64,000 bases of DNA from JAWKOK01 sp963698255 (GTDB taxonomy: Bacteria; Chloroflexota; Anaerolineae; Caldilineales; Caldilineaceae), in assembly GCA_963698255.1 (NCBI GenBank), contig CAVOQD010000004.1:186001-250000 (forward strand). Reading direction: 5' to 3'. A model generated the notes under the pieces. That model had not been told where the DNA came from and did no database searches. It worked only from the letters and a program-made list of their open reading frames with translations. Positions 27,054-36,728 of this stretch are shown here, piece after piece. Position numbers and translations under genes: made by a program. Numbering within the stretch: the stretch's first letter is position 1; each line of letters begins with the position of its first letter.

Positions 27054-29947
27054 ATGTCGCTTGTGACAGATTCAGCCGACACGTTGAAGTTGGACGACGC
27101 TGATCAGCGGAATCCAACTGCTACAACGAAGCATCATCCGCGCCGATGGATGCGGCCGATCCACAAGGTTCTTGGCATCACATTGGTTGTTCTTCATCGC
27201 ATGTGGTATCACCTGGGACTGACTCTGTTGGCGTTGTTCGGCGTAGTACTGGCCGTGGGTCTTGTGACCAGCGCCAGCTTCTTCGCGCAAGCTGTGGACA
27301 CCGTCATGTTGCGCCGTGAGATGACCGAATATACCCAGGCCACGGGCCGGCCTCCGTTTTTCTCACGGGTCTTCGCCTCGTCATCGATCCTGGTGCCGCT
27401 CTCGCTGGAACGGGTCGAAGTCCTCAACGCGCAGCTCGCTGACACATTCTCTCGCGAGATCGGCCTGCCTCTGAAACAGGTCACATTCCAGGCCAACAGC
27501 GGCAATCTCGAACTGCGCGACCTGGACGACGAATATGGCCATGATGCTGAAGATATCAATATCATCTATGCCGACCAGATCGCCGGGCACATGACAATCG
27601 TGGAGGGTGTCGCCATGGGCGATGGCGCCTCCAACGAACGCCTGGACCTCTGGATGCATGGCAATCTTGCCGATGCAACCGGGATGCAGGTCGGCGAGCA
27701 ATACAATGTGGCACCCAGCGATAGCCTCACCGTTGTGCCCGCGCAGATTGCCGGCATCTGGCGCCCCATCGACGCCGACGATCCGTATCTGGATGAGCGA
27801 TCCCGACCTATCGCTGGGCGACAAACTGCTTGTGCGGCGCGACGACTACATCAGCCATCTTCAGCCACTGCTGAACCACAAGGTTCGCTCCGCAACCTGG
27901 CAGGTCGTTCTGGACGAAAACGCGGTTGTCCCGGCCGAGGCACGCGATTACGTTGATGGCTACACGCGGTCCAAAGTTATCGTGAACACTTTTTTGCCCG
28001 ACTCACAGATCACCACGCCGACAGTCTCTCTGGATGAGTTTGTGGACCGGCAGATCGTCGCTCACCACACTGTTGCTCGGCTTCAATCTGCCCGGCCTGG
28101 GCTTCCTGCTCTACTTCCTCGTGCTCACCTCGGTGATCATCGCCTATTGGCAGCGCCGCGAGATGATGGTCATGCTCAGCCGCGGCATGACGCGGCTGGA
28201 TGTGCTCAACTTCACTATGGTCGATGCCGTGATCCTCTTCCTCATCGGCGCCCCGATTGGACTGCTCGTCGGCGTGCTTTTGGCCCGGTCCATGGGCTAC
28301 GCCTCCAGCTTTCTCAGCTTCAGCATGCGCGAACCGCTGCCGGTCTCGTTTCACGGCATCAGCATCCCGCTGATTCTTATCACCTTTGTCGTCCTGCTCG
28401 TTGCCAAAATCTGGGCGACGTCGCTGGGCAACTGGCGCGGGCTTGCCGCCCAGAGCGGCGAACACTATCGTCCGGTTCAGGCGCCCTTCTGGTATCGACA
28501 CTATCTCGATATCATCCTGCTGATTCCTGCCTGGTACGCCTATCAGCGGCTGCTTGAGCAAGGCTCGCTGGCGCTGTTGGTCAAGGATCGGCCGGAGGAA
28601 CTCTACAGCGATCCGCTGCTTGTGCTGGCGCCGGCGCTCTTCGTGGTCGTGCTCTCACTGGTCAGCATGCGTTTCTTTCGGGCCGCCATGTTTGTGCTGG
28701 ATCGGCTGGCCAAGTGGATGCGTCCGCCGGCGCTCTATATGGCTATGCGCCAGTTGGGACGCCACAGCCAGACCTACATCAACCCGCTGCTGCTGGTTGT
28801 CGTGTCGTTGGCGCTCGGCGTCTATACACTCTCCATGGCCGCCAGCCTGGATCAGTGGCTGGTCGATCGGATCTATTTCCAGACCGGGGCCGATCTCGCC
28901 TTTGAGCCGATTCGCGAGAGCGATCTGTATGGGGAAGTCGCCTCAACCGGCGGCGAATGGATTCCGCCGATTGATGAATTTCGGGAACTGCCAAGTGTTG
29001 TTGCGGCCACGCGTGTGGGCGACTATCCTGCCGAAATCAAGCTGGCGGACAGAAGCGAGTCTGTTCGCTTTGTCGGGATCGATCGTGTCGACTTTGACAA
29101 GACCGCTTGGTTCCGGCAAGATTTTTCGCCCGAGCCATTGGGCGCGCTGATGAACCGGCTGGCATCGGCCCCGCAGAGTATTCTGGTCTCACGTGAGTTC
29201 CTGGAGCAGAATTCGCTGCGCATCGGCGACCCGATCACCATCGACGTCTTTCCTGAGGCCGGCGCACGGCTCAGCGGCGCCTTTCTGATCGCCGGCATCT
29301 ATGAGCACTTTCCCACAACCGAACCCGATGAAGTCACCATCATCGGCAACCTTGACCATGTCTCCTCCTTCTTCGGCGTCACCATGCCCCACAATATCTG
29401 GATGCAGTTGGAAGAGGGCGTGGATGCCGAGGACGTGCTCAAGACTGTGAAGGATGAGATGGGGTTGGCGACGCTGCACGCGCAGGATGCCCAAGCGGTG
29501 CTGATCGAGGAGCAGGCCAAGATGGAGCGGGTGGGGGTCTTCGGTACGCTCTCGGTCAGTTTTGTGGCGGCCACGGTCATGGCCGCGCTGGGGTTGCTGA
29601 CCTATACCTATGCCTCACTGCAAGAGCGACGCCAGCAGTTCGCGGTCGTGCGCGCCGTCGGTCTCTATCACAACCAGGTCATCCGCCAGGTGGCCATCGA
29701 GTACACGGTGCTGATGATCTTCGGGGCCGTTGCCGGCATCGCCATCGGCACGGCCGCGGCGACGATGTTTGTGCCGCTCTTCCGCGTCGTCGGCGGAGCC
29801 GCGCCCCAGCCGCCCCTGATCCCCATCGTGGCCGCCACAGAGGTGATCCCGCTGGCCGTCAGCTTCATCGGCGTCATGCTCGTGGCCGAGTTGGCCATCA
29901 TTGCCGTGGCGTTGAAGGGGCGGTTGTTTACGGCGCTGCGGATGTAG
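27054..29947 (+). CDS. Large FtsX/MacB-like ABC transporter permease, frameshifted
   Basis: A membrane protein of about 960 residues when repaired. A first helix (LGLTLLALFGVVLAVGLVTSA) is followed by a large extracytoplasmic domain. A central block of helices has LGFLLYFLVLTSVIIAYWQRR and VILFLIGAPIGLLVGVLLA. A second extracytoplasmic domain follows (RVGDYPAEIKLADRS). The C-terminal FtsX domain has three helices and the coupling segment ASLQERRQQFAVVRAVGL. The frame breaks at about 27789 and 28050; one base removed at each restores YWMSDPDLSLGD and FVDRRSSLTTLLLG. No ATPase gene is adjacent. It probably works in lipoprotein or lipid export like related permeases; this is inference. Confidence 0.8.
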
Positions 29948-29963
29948 GGCCACTTCGAATTTT

Positions 29964-30746
29964 TCAACCGTATCGCTTGATCTCCTCGACAAGTTCGGCG
30001 GCCGCTTTATAGCCGACTTCGACCAGACCAGCCACTTGATTTGTCTTGACCATGCTAAAGCTCGATGTATCTGGCGTGATTATATGGTCGGCTTGTTCCA
30101 ATTCATTCGATCGAGCCCTCGCCAACAGTATGTAAGTCATATTGACAACAATATCGACAAGAGTGGTCGGCGGCATCAGGACCGTTTTCTCGACTAGATC
30201 GACGCCGATGCTCGTTTCCACACCCAGCGCACGCAATGTGTCTACCGGTACATTTTCCGCCAGTCCGCCATCTACCAGCAGCCGACCATTCACCTCTACC
30301 GGTGAAAAGAGTCCGGGTATCGCACAACTGGCCATGATCGCCTGCTCGATGGGACCGCTGTCGAGCACGATCTTCTCGCCTGTGGCAATATCGGTTGTGA
30401 CAATGGCCAGTCGCTTGGGTGCATCTTCGAAGGTGACCTCGCCAAGCGATTGCCGTACGATGTCGCCAAGCTTATCGTTGCCAAGGAGCCCCAGTTTGGA
30501 TGGATTCAAATTGGTGATGCTGAGCCAGTTGAGATCCGTCATGATTTCTTGGATTGCTTCCAGGTCCATGCCAAAGACATAAAGTGCGGCGATGCACGAG
30601 CCAATGCTCGTACCGGTAAGACAGTCGAATTCAATATTGGCCTCAGCAAACGCTTTGAGCACACCGATGTGCGCGGCGCCGAGTGCGGCTCCGCCGCCCA
30701 GCGCAATACCTAGCTCTGGTTTTCCACTCGCCTGGTTGTTGTTCAT
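29964..30746 (-). CDS. Patatin-like phospholipase (RssA type)
   Basis: A 260-residue serine lipase/acyl hydrolase. The oxyanion loop is GGGAALGAAHIG, the nucleophile elbow GTSIGS (GxSxG), and the catalytic Asp lies in VDGGLAENVPV (DGG). The length and compact layout match the bacterial RssA/YlbK group, cytoplasmic or membrane-associated. It is convergent with the big permease gene, with only 16 bases between the stops. Lipid substrate unknown. Confidence 0.9.
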   Translation of the reverse strand: MNNNQASGKPELGIALGGGAALGAAHIGVLKAFAEANIEFDCLTGTSIGSCIAALYVFGMDLEAIQEIMTDLNWLSITNLNPSKLGLLGNDKLGDIVRQSLGEVTFEDAPKRLAIVTTDIATGEKIVLDSGPIEQAIMASCAIPGLFSPVEVNGRLLVDGGLAENVPVDTLRALGVETSIGVDLVEKTVLMPPTTLVDIVVNMTYILLARARSNELEQADHIITPDTSSFSMVKTNQVAGLVEVGYKAAAELVEEIKRYG

Positions 30747-30843
30747 TGTGCCGACGCCTCGCTATTCTTGTTAGGACCCTTGGTGCCCATGATGGATGAG
30801 ACAGCTTCTATTCCTCTCTGGTGCAGGAGGCAAATTGTTATTC

Positions 30844-32043
30844 TCACTGATCGCCTTCCCGAGAAAAATCGCCTAGCGAGGCCATGCCTACCGCCTTGTC
30901 TCCGCTGTCGCTGACCATCACGTTCAAATCATCGCGTGTTTGGATGTCGGGGTTGAGCTCGACGCCCAGCCCCGGTCGCTCGGGCGGCAGGGCGAGGAAA
31001 CCATCCTCGACGGTCACTTCCACATCGGTCAGTTCGCTGAAGTAGGTGCGATAGAAGGCGCGCACGCTCTCCAACTCGAACAGGTTGGGGATGTGCGATG
31101 CAACGTGCAGCGACGCCATGTGGGCGATGGGGCCGCCGGCGTTGTGCAGCATGATGGGCAGCCCGAAGGCCTCGGCCATGCCGGCAATGCGTATCGTCTC
31201 GGCGATGCCGCCGGTCCAGGCCAGGTCGGTGTTGAGGATCTGGCTGGCGCCCGCCACCATCCAGTCACGCAGTTGCCAGCGACTGAGCAGCAGTTCGCTA
31301 CCCACGATGGGAATCTTGAGCGCTTGGCTTAGCCGCTTGATCTCCTGGAAGTCGACCGCGGGCAACGCGTCCTCCATGAAGTAGATGTTGTGGGGTTCCA
31401 GTGCGTAGCCGATCTGCTCGGCGGCCATGCGGTTCCAGCGAAAGTGCATTTCGATGCCGATGCGGAAGTTCTCGCCCACGGCCTTGCGGATGCTGCGCAC
31501 CGGCTCCAGCCCGGCCTCGATCTCCTCGCGGCTGATGGTCTGACCCATGGAGCGCACGCTGTACTTGTCGAAGGGCCAGATCTTCATGCCCCGCGACCCC
31601 TCTTCGAGCAGTTCCAAAGCCAGGTTGCCGGCATCCTCGTGAAAGCGGGTGAAGTCGTCGTAGACGCCGTGGCCGATGCACGTGTTGTAGGTGCTGATCT
31701 TGTCACGCACAGGTCCGCCCAGCAGGCGGAAGACCGGCGTGTTCAAGCTCTTGCCCAGGATGTCCCACAGCGCCATCTCCACGGCAGAGAGTGCGCGCAG
31801 CTCGGCCCCGGCAAAGCCGTGAAACATGATGTTGTTGAGGCAGAAGCTCCACAGCCGCTGAATGTCGCGCGGGTCGTTGCCCAGCAACAGCGGAGCCAGC
31901 GTGCCGTGCAGCGCCCCGCGCGATCCCGGGACCTTGTCATAGGTCTCGCCCAGCCCCACGATGCCCTCATCCGTGTGGATGATGACAAACATCAAGCGAG
32001 GCAAATTTTCAAATGTCAGTGATTCAATCTTGGTGATTTTCAT
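30844..32043 (-). CDS. Mandelate racemase/muconate lactonizing enzyme family protein 3
   Basis: An intact 399-residue enolase-superfamily enzyme. The capping domain reads MFVIIHTDEGIVGLGET and VEMALWDILGKSLNTPVFRLL. In the barrel the base region is RGMKIWPFD, the metal ligands are in IGIEMHFRWN, IYFMEDALPA and VGSELLLSRW, and the opposite face has NTDLAWTGGI and LHNAGGPIAH with the catalytic His. The start is the ATG at 32043. It is probably a sugar-acid dehydratase. It differs from dehydratases 1 and 2 around the active site, so a different substrate is likely. It lies alone, next to the IS110 element. Confidence 0.88.
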   Translation of the reverse strand: MKITKIESLTFENLPRLMFVIIHTDEGIVGLGETYDKVPGSRGALHGTLAPLLLGNDPRDIQRLWSFCLNNIMFHGFAGAELRALSAVEMALWDILGKSLNTPVFRLLGGPVRDKISTYNTCIGHGVYDDFTRFHEDAGNLALELLEEGSRGMKIWPFDKYSVRSMGQTISREEIEAGLEPVRSIRKAVGENFRIGIEMHFRWNRMAAEQIGYALEPHNIYFMEDALPAVDFQEIKRLSQALKIPIVGSELLLSRWQLRDWMVAGASQILNTDLAWTGGIAETIRIAGMAEAFGLPIMLHNAGGPIAHMASLHVASHIPNLFELESVRAFYRTYFSELTDVEVTVEDGFLALPPERPGLGVELNPDIQTRDDLNVMVSDSGDKAVGMASLGDFSREGDQ

Positions 32044-32149
32044 GGTGTTTCCGTTAGTGTTGTTTTCTTTTCGTCACAGCCTTCATGAATAGGATACACC
32101 CCGAGGGATGAAAATGAAGTTTGTGGCGACAACATGTTGGACACAACGT

Positions 32150-32355
32150 GAGAATTGGACCAAGCTAAGATGAAGGCAGGCTGGTCTAACGTCGAGTTGA
32201 TCACTGGTGCCATGAGCCCGAGTCACAGACGGACTTGGATGTCCAGAGGAACCCCAAGTGGATGGCCGCCGTAAGGTGAGCCCGCAGAGCAGAATCTTGT
32301 TAAGATGGGCATCTGACCAGTCAAGGTAGAAGCGTGTTTGGACTGGAGGTGCAAG
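32150..32355 (+). ncRNA. Possible bridge RNA region of the IS110 element
   Basis: In the IS110 group the non-coding end upstream of the transposase encodes a structured bridge RNA that pairs with donor and target DNA. Here about 200 non-coding bases lie in that place, with short self-complementary pieces (GGCA...TGCC and CACTT/AAGTGG). I cannot assign the two loops without a sibling copy. The call rests on family and position, not on a solved fold. Confidence 0.4.
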
Positions 32356-33811
32356 ATGCAAGTCGTCTATCCGAGTTGTGCAGGGCTGGATGTACACAAG
32401 AAGAGCGTCGTGGCTTGTCGGATGGCCCGGCGAGGCAATCGCCCTGGGAAGGAGATCAAGACTTTTGCCACAACGACGCAGGCATTGCTGGCGTTGAGCG
32501 ATTGGCTGCAAGAATGGCGTGTAACCCATGTGGCCATGGAGAGTACAGGCGACTACTGGCGTCCGATCTACAATGTACTGGAAGGAGACTTTGAGTTGTT
32601 GTTGGTCAATGCGCGGCATGTGAAGCAGGTGCCAGGACGCAAGACCGATGTTAAGGATGCTGAGAGGCTGAATAGTCAAACAGCCTCTTGCCTGCCTTTT
32701 CCTGTCTGGGGCTCGAAAAACGGCGCTGCGCGTCGCTGCGGCTACCAGAGAGAATGGTTTGGTGAATAGTCAAACAGCCTCTGAGTGGTTGGCCGATTTG
32801 CTCAAACATGGTCTGCTGAAGGCGAGCTACGTGCCGGAGAAGTCGCAACGAGCATTGCGTGACTTGACACGCTATCGTACGAAGGTCGTGCAGCAGCGGT
32901 CGCAAGTGGTCGATCGGCTGCAAAAGGTGCTTGAGGATGCCAACATCAAGTTGAGTTCGGTTGCGAGCGATGTGTTGGGTGTTTCGGGCCGTGCCATGCT
33001 GAGTGACCTGATTGCAGGTGAGACGGATGGTGCGGTATTGGCGCAGATGGCTCGGGGTCGCCTGAAGCAGAAGGAAGCAGCCCTGGAAGAAGCGTTGACC
33101 GGCATGATGAGCGAACACCATCGTTTTCTGTTGACACAACAGCTGGCGCTCTTCGACTTCCTCAGTCGACAGATCGAGGAATTGGACCAACAGATTGCGG
33201 TTCAACTCGCCACCATGGATGAGGCGAAGGGACCACCGGCTTCTCCATCGCAGCCAGAGGATGGTCAGAATGCGCCACAAGCGGAGATGGCACAAGAGTT
33301 GACGCCCCTCTCCTATTCGGAGGCGATCGAGTTGCTGGATACCATCCCCGGGGTCGATAGAACGACGGCACAAGTCTTGGTCGCAGAGATCGGTGTAGAC
33401 ATGAGCCGATTTCCGACGCATAAGCATTTGGCGGCTTGGGGCGGTGTTGCGCCAGGGCATAATGAAAGTGCAGGCAAACGCAGATCGAGCAAGAGCCGAC
33501 GGGGTAATCGCAATTTGCGTTCTGCGCTGAGCCAAGCGGCTTGGGCCGCCTCGCATACCCAAGAGACCTACTTGCGGGCTCAGTTCCAACGCTTGGCGGC
33601 TCGTCGTGGTAAAAAACGAGCCATTATCGCAGTCGGCCATTCGATTCTGGTGATTGCCTATCATATGTTGTGCAAACATGAACCCTACCAAGAAATGGGG
33701 CATGACTTTTTCGACCAACGTCAACGAGACTCGACTGTGCGTCATCTTCTCCGTCGCCTCGAAAAACTAGGGGTTGAGGTCACGGAAGTCGCAGCGACAG
33801 TCGCAGCCTGA
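32356..33811 (+). pseudogene. IS110-family transposase, interrupted
   Basis: The N-terminal DEDD (RuvC-like) domain starts at the ATG at 32356 with CAGLDVHKKSVVACRMARRG, where LDVHK carries the first Asp. It continues through VAMESTGDYWRP and GRKTDVKDAE. The frame then enters foreign sequence and resumes at WLADLLKHGLLKASYVPE. The C-terminal transposase_20 domain has LLDTIPGVDRTTAQVLVAEIG and LAAWGGVAPGHNESAGKRRS. The insertion plus target duplication is 121 bases, which is 40 codons plus one base, so it both inserts sequence and shifts frame. Without it the gene would be open and about 445 residues long. Confidence 0.9.
32665..32780. mobile_element. 116-bp MITE-like insertion in the transposase gene
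   Basis: The conserved IS110 text VKDAE-WLADLL is split exactly between GCTGAG and TGGTTGG. The insert begins AGGCTG and ends CAGCCT, and CTGAG is repeated on both sides (32660-32664 and 32781-32785), consistent with a 5-base target duplication. Inside, a 20-base unit (TGAATAGTCAAACAGCCTCT) occurs as a direct repeat at 32669-32688 and 32763-32782. No coding capacity. Confidence 0.7.
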
Positions 33812-34010
33812 AAGGAGAGCGGCTTCTGACATACACGTTGACAACCTGTTGCACTAACCCGAACGCCTTCTTTGCACAGATGGCGACAATACCTTATTGC
33901 CATTATCACTCATTCATCAACAGCTATTTTCAGAGCAGCAGATGGACATAGATAAAGAAGTGATATTCGCAGATATATTCAGTCGCACGATGATCCCTAG
34001 AACTATCTGT

Positions 34011-34080
34011 GTCCCATCGTTTTTCATCTGTGTGAATCTGTGAAATCCGTGGTTGTTTGTCCTTTTTGCAGTAGAGCCAT
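34011..34080. repeat. Degenerate member of the family D repeat
   Basis: TCTGTGTGAATCTGTGAAAT and CCTTTTTGCAGTAGAGCCAT match the inner and right parts of the palindrome at 40564-40648, which also ends TTTTTGCAGCAGAGCCAT. The left arm is missing. The surrounding 33853-34101 region otherwise holds no gene I can support. Confidence 0.45.
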
Positions 34081-34101
34081 CTGTGGCAAGTCTTTCGTTC
34101 T

Positions 34102-34389
34102 CTATTGACAAAGCGCTGCCACAATCTCATCCCACTCCTCGCCCAGCGTGGCCTGCGAGTGGGGGCGTCCGGCCTTGCGATACCAGTACCCGGCGTTGAA
34201 CTCATCGCCTTCGACGCGGTGGAGGTAGGCATGAACCCATGCGCCGGTTGCGTCGTCCTGCTCTTGGGCTTTGGCATGGGCCTCGTCCCAGTTGCCGTTG
34301 GCGTCGTACCACATGGCTTGCAGAGCCAGGCTCGTGCCCGCCGGCGGTCTTTCGTCTTGCAGGGTTGATCTGAACTCGTCAGGTGTCAT
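34102..34389 (-). CDS. Conserved small protein of unknown function
   Basis: A 95-residue soluble protein. The start is the ATG at 34389 (MTPDEFRSTL), with GACAGGAG 9 bases before it. The conserved core ALQAMWYDANGNWDEAHAKA, then GAWVHAYLHRVEGDEFNAGY and WYRKAGRPHS, is a pattern I know from many bacterial hypothetical proteins; the helical, tryptophan- and tyrosine-rich layout suggests a TPR-like pair of helices. A broken second copy of the same gene lies at 35398-35710. Function unknown. Confidence 0.8.
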   Translation of the reverse strand: MTPDEFRSTLQDERPPAGTSLALQAMWYDANGNWDEAHAKAQEQDDATGAWVHAYLHRVEGDEFNAGYWYRKAGRPHSQATLGEEWDEIVAALCQ

Positions 34390-34553
34390 CGATTTCTCTC
34401 CTGTCTTTTTCTCGCTTCCCGTTGCACGACCAAGTGTCCGGTCAACGATCGTGTAGGGTCGCACCAACGAAGTCATGGTTGATGAATGGGCAAACGGTAT
34501 GACGCATTCAGCGAAGAATCTCGCCTTTCACCCAATCATGAACACTGAATCCA

Positions 34554-35366
34554 TCAATTGGCGCTTTTCAGATTCGCTTCCAAGAAAGCCAACGTCTGTT
34601 GCCATGCATCTCCCGGCGTACCAGGCTGGTCGTAGTTTTCTTCATCGAGAAAACCATGACCAACGCCGGAATATATTGTGATCTCATTTGGCACATTCAG
34701 ACTATTGAGCGCAGCCTCGAATTCCAGGACATCTTCGGGAAAAATCTGCTGATCTTCTTCTGCAAAAATGCCCAGCACTGGCTGTCCATCGGTCAATGGA
34801 CGCAGCAACTCCGGGTCAGTCACAACAGCTCCATAGTACATGATGGTGACGGCCAAATTTTCCGACTGGCGCAAGCCAAGTTGGAGTGAATGGCCGCCGC
34901 CGAAGCAGAATCCCATCGTCGCCACTTTGCTGGGGTCAGTGCTCTCTAGTTCACGCAGAAAGGCAAGCCCCGCGTCCAGATCGCTTGTGATCTGAGCTTC
35001 TGGCGTTGTCGTCACGAGCCAGATCGCGCGCGGAATCGACTCTGTGACATTGCCACGATAGGCGTCTGCGGCCAGCACGACATATCCTTGCTCAGCCAAC
35101 GCATCGGCCAAGACCGTGATACCCTCATTGAGTCCCCACCATTCGTGAATTAGCACGATCGCTGGATGTGGGCCGGGTGTGTCCGGCTCAGCCAGATAGC
35201 CAATCAACGTGTTTCCAGCCTCGTCCGTGAAGGTAACATTGGCAATCTCTGCGCTGGAGTCAGACGTAACTGAATCATAGACGATGAAGCCGGCGAAGAC
35301 CACGACAAGTGCGAAAACCGCAGCAACAAGGCCGAGCAGTATGCGCTTAAGCCACTTCCAAATCAT
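34554..35366 (-). CDS. Membrane-anchored dienelactone hydrolase family protein
   Basis: An alpha/beta hydrolase of 270 residues with an N-terminal membrane anchor (LLGLVAAVFALVVVFAGFIVY). The hydrolase core has the family marks LIHEWWGLNEG, the nucleophile elbow GFCFGG with cysteine in place of serine, the Asp region IFAEEDQQIFP, and the catalytic His in SGVGHGFLDEE. The cysteine nucleophile and HEWWG are diagnostic of dienelactone hydrolases. The anchor places the enzyme outside the membrane, so it more likely acts on an external ester or lactone than in chlorocatechol degradation. It is a single gene. Confidence 0.9.
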   Translation of the reverse strand: MIWKWLKRILLGLVAAVFALVVVFAGFIVYDSVTSDSSAEIANVTFTDEAGNTLIGYLAEPDTPGPHPAIVLIHEWWGLNEGITVLADALAEQGYVVLAADAYRGNVTESIPRAIWLVTTTPEAQITSDLDAGLAFLRELESTDPSKVATMGFCFGGGHSLQLGLRQSENLAVTIMYYGAVVTDPELLRPLTDGQPVLGIFAEEDQQIFPEDVLEFEAALNSLNVPNEITIYSGVGHGFLDEENYDQPGTPGDAWQQTLAFLEANLKSAN

Positions 35367-35397
35367 AGTTTACCTCTGTTTCGATGTGAATCTTATC

Positions 35398-35710
35398 CTA
35401 CGCCTCGGCCAGCATGGTTTGCGAATGGGGACGCCCGGCTTTTCGCTGCTAAACTCATGTCAGAATGAAAACAGTGGTTTGGGCGTCCGGTTGCGTTGAC
35501 GGCAACAAACTGTCATTCCGAAGCGCAGCGAGGAATCTCTAGGTTGACCACGCTGAGATTCCTCCCTCCGGTCGGAATAACAGTCGGCGTCATAATTTCA
35601 AAACTCCCGATCTCATATTGACTTGAGTTTAGTAGCCAGCGTTGAACTCGTCGCTCTCGACGCGATGGAAGTAGGCGTAGACCCAGGCGCTGTTGGCGTC
35701 GTTGCATTGT
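35398..35710 (-). pseudogene. Broken second copy of the 34102-34389 gene
   Basis: On the minus strand, 35640-35705 encodes a near match to the AWVHAYLHRVEGDEFNAGY segment of the small protein (here AWVYAYFHRVESDEFNAGY). The bases 35401-35447 encode the next part (KAGRPHSQ, then TMLAEA). The two halves are separated by an inserted element at 35450-35631, which itself contains a family E palindrome. No start codon region remains. This is a clear fossil of a duplicated gene. Confidence 0.7.
35450..35631. mobile_element. MITE-like element with TAAACTCA ends
   Basis: The ends TAAACTCATGTC (35450) and GACTTGAGTTTA (to 35631) are imperfect inverted repeats, and the flanking gene text is continuous without it. 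A TA target duplication, as used by IS630/mariner elements, is possible. The interior carries TCATTCCGAAGCGCAGCGAG and CGCTGAGATTCCTCCCTC, the same palindrome as in family E. No coding capacity. Confidence 0.55.
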
Positions 35711-35913
35711 TATTCGAGCCCCTGCAGGAAGGCCTGGACGTTTTGCATATACTCAAGGTCAACTGCGGTTTGTAGCCAACACGAACTGTCATCAGAAAAA
35801 CCGTGGGCCAAAACGAGGGGCGGTTTCTGACCATCGCCCGTGCGGACATAGTGCAGGCTGGCTCCATTGATGGTCAGGTCGTTCTTCGTCCAATGGGATG
35901 GAAGCATGGTCAC
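35710..35913 (-). pseudogene. Truncated alpha/beta hydrolase
   Basis: The frame begins with ASLHYVRTGDGQKPPLVLAH and GFSDDSSCWLQTA, the usual first strands and oxyanion loop (HGF) of an alpha/beta hydrolase. After 50 residues it jumps to NVQAFLQGLE, which looks like the C-terminal end of such a protein, and stops. The nucleophile, acid and His regions are absent. It is a deletion remnant, next to two other fossils. Confidence 0.6.
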
Positions 35914-35923
35914 TCTCCTCTTT

Positions 35924-36046
35924 CAGTAGTTCACGATTTCAGAGCAATTGTCATTCCGACAGAGCGAAGCGACGAGGAATCTCGACTGTGCGAACCTGAG
36001 ATTCCTCTTCCCTCCGGTCATCGGAATGACAATTCGTGAACTACTG
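35924..36046. repeat. Dispersed element, family E
   Basis: CAGTAGTTCACGATTT and AATTCGTGAACTACTG are inverted ends. A nested stem pairs GTCATTCCGACAGAGCG and GAGGAATCTCG with GAGATTCCTC and CGGAATGAC. This is the most complete member; others are at 6660-6782 and 9343-9467, with partial copies at 35511-35596 and 47064-47090. It lies against the 3' end of the P-loop gene. Confidence 0.85.
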
Positions 36047-36050
36047 TATT

Positions 36051-36728
36051 TCAGAAACTTAGTAAACGCACAATCTGCTCTGCGAATTCATCTACCGACT
36101 CTCTTGCATCTCTTGAGCAGATCGAGATATTGTTCTCCTGGCATTCGGTTAGGATCTCGGATGTGATTCGGCTATCGAATTCTAGGAATTTGCGCCACGC
36201 TTCCTCTGGCTTCGGCAATTGATAAATTGCCTCCTTCATAGAATTTCGTTCAGCGGTTTCCCAAATTTCGGCACTTCTCCGTTCCGGTATTGCCAGACAT
36301 ACAATCTGGCGAGTAGGGATCACTTGCGCAAGGAGAGCCGGGTGCCAGATTCCTCCATCAATCAACATGCTAGAGTCGGAGTCGGTGGCCTCAAGATCTT
36401 CACTGAGTAGATCCAAATATTCAGGTAGTGCCGCTTGGTTAAAACGATTGAACTCAGTCCAAGTCATCCCGAGTAACCATCCCAGTCCATCTTGAGCCGT
36501 TGACCACGTCTTGTTCACTGGATGCCGCTCTTGCGTAAATCGACTATGATAAGAGCCATAGATATGGGCATCCATATCATAGACAGGAATATCGAATCTG
36601 GCTGAGAGGGCTTGGCAGATTGTTGTCTTGCCAGAGCCGGCTCCACCGATAACCCAATATAACCTGTCTCGCTTGAACAGGGCTGTGTGAGATTGTCTGA
36701 GCAAATCACTATCAATGATAAATTGCAT
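36051..36728 (-). CDS. P-loop nucleoside/adenylate kinase-like protein
   Basis: A 225-residue soluble protein. Walker A is VIGGAGSGKTT near residues 27-37, and DMDAHIYG follows as the acceptor-binding Asp region often seen in small-molecule kinases. IDGGIWHPALL may be Walker B. The C-terminal half has helices rich in Glu and Arg. It resembles uncharacterised AAA_18/shikimate-kinase-like P-loop proteins; the substrate is unknown. It is a single gene between a repeat and the glucarate dehydratase-like gene. The 200 bases upstream hold nothing I can support. Confidence 0.65.
   Translation of the reverse strand: MQFIIDSDLLRQSHTALFKRDRLYWVIGGAGSGKTTICQALSARFDIPVYDMDAHIYGSYHSRFTQERHPVNKTWSTAQDGLGWLLGMTWTEFNRFNQAALPEYLDLLSEDLEATDSDSSMLIDGGIWHPALLAQVIPTRQIVCLAIPERRSAEIWETAERNSMKEAIYQLPKPEEAWRKFLEFDSRITSEILTECQENNISICSRDARESVDEFAEQIVRLLSF

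Larger units (their letters stand above)
32130..33852 (+). mobile_element. IS110-family insertion sequence
   Basis: The transposase gene is flanked by about 225 bases of non-coding DNA on the left and 40 on the right. The ends show an imperfect inverted relation: CAACATGTTGGACACAACGTG at 32130-32150 on the left, and on the right CACGTTGACAACCTGTTG at 33834-33851. The long left non-coding end is the arrangement of the IS110 group. No target duplication is expected in this family and none is evident. Exact ends are uncertain by several bases. The copy is inactive because of the insertion at 32665-32780. Confidence 0.75.

Noticed and set aside
32651..33745. Long minus-strand frame (364 codons) opposite the IS110 transposase
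   Set aside because: It is antisense to a clear transposase domain, with a composition that mirrors it. Long shadow frames are common in GC-rich DNA.
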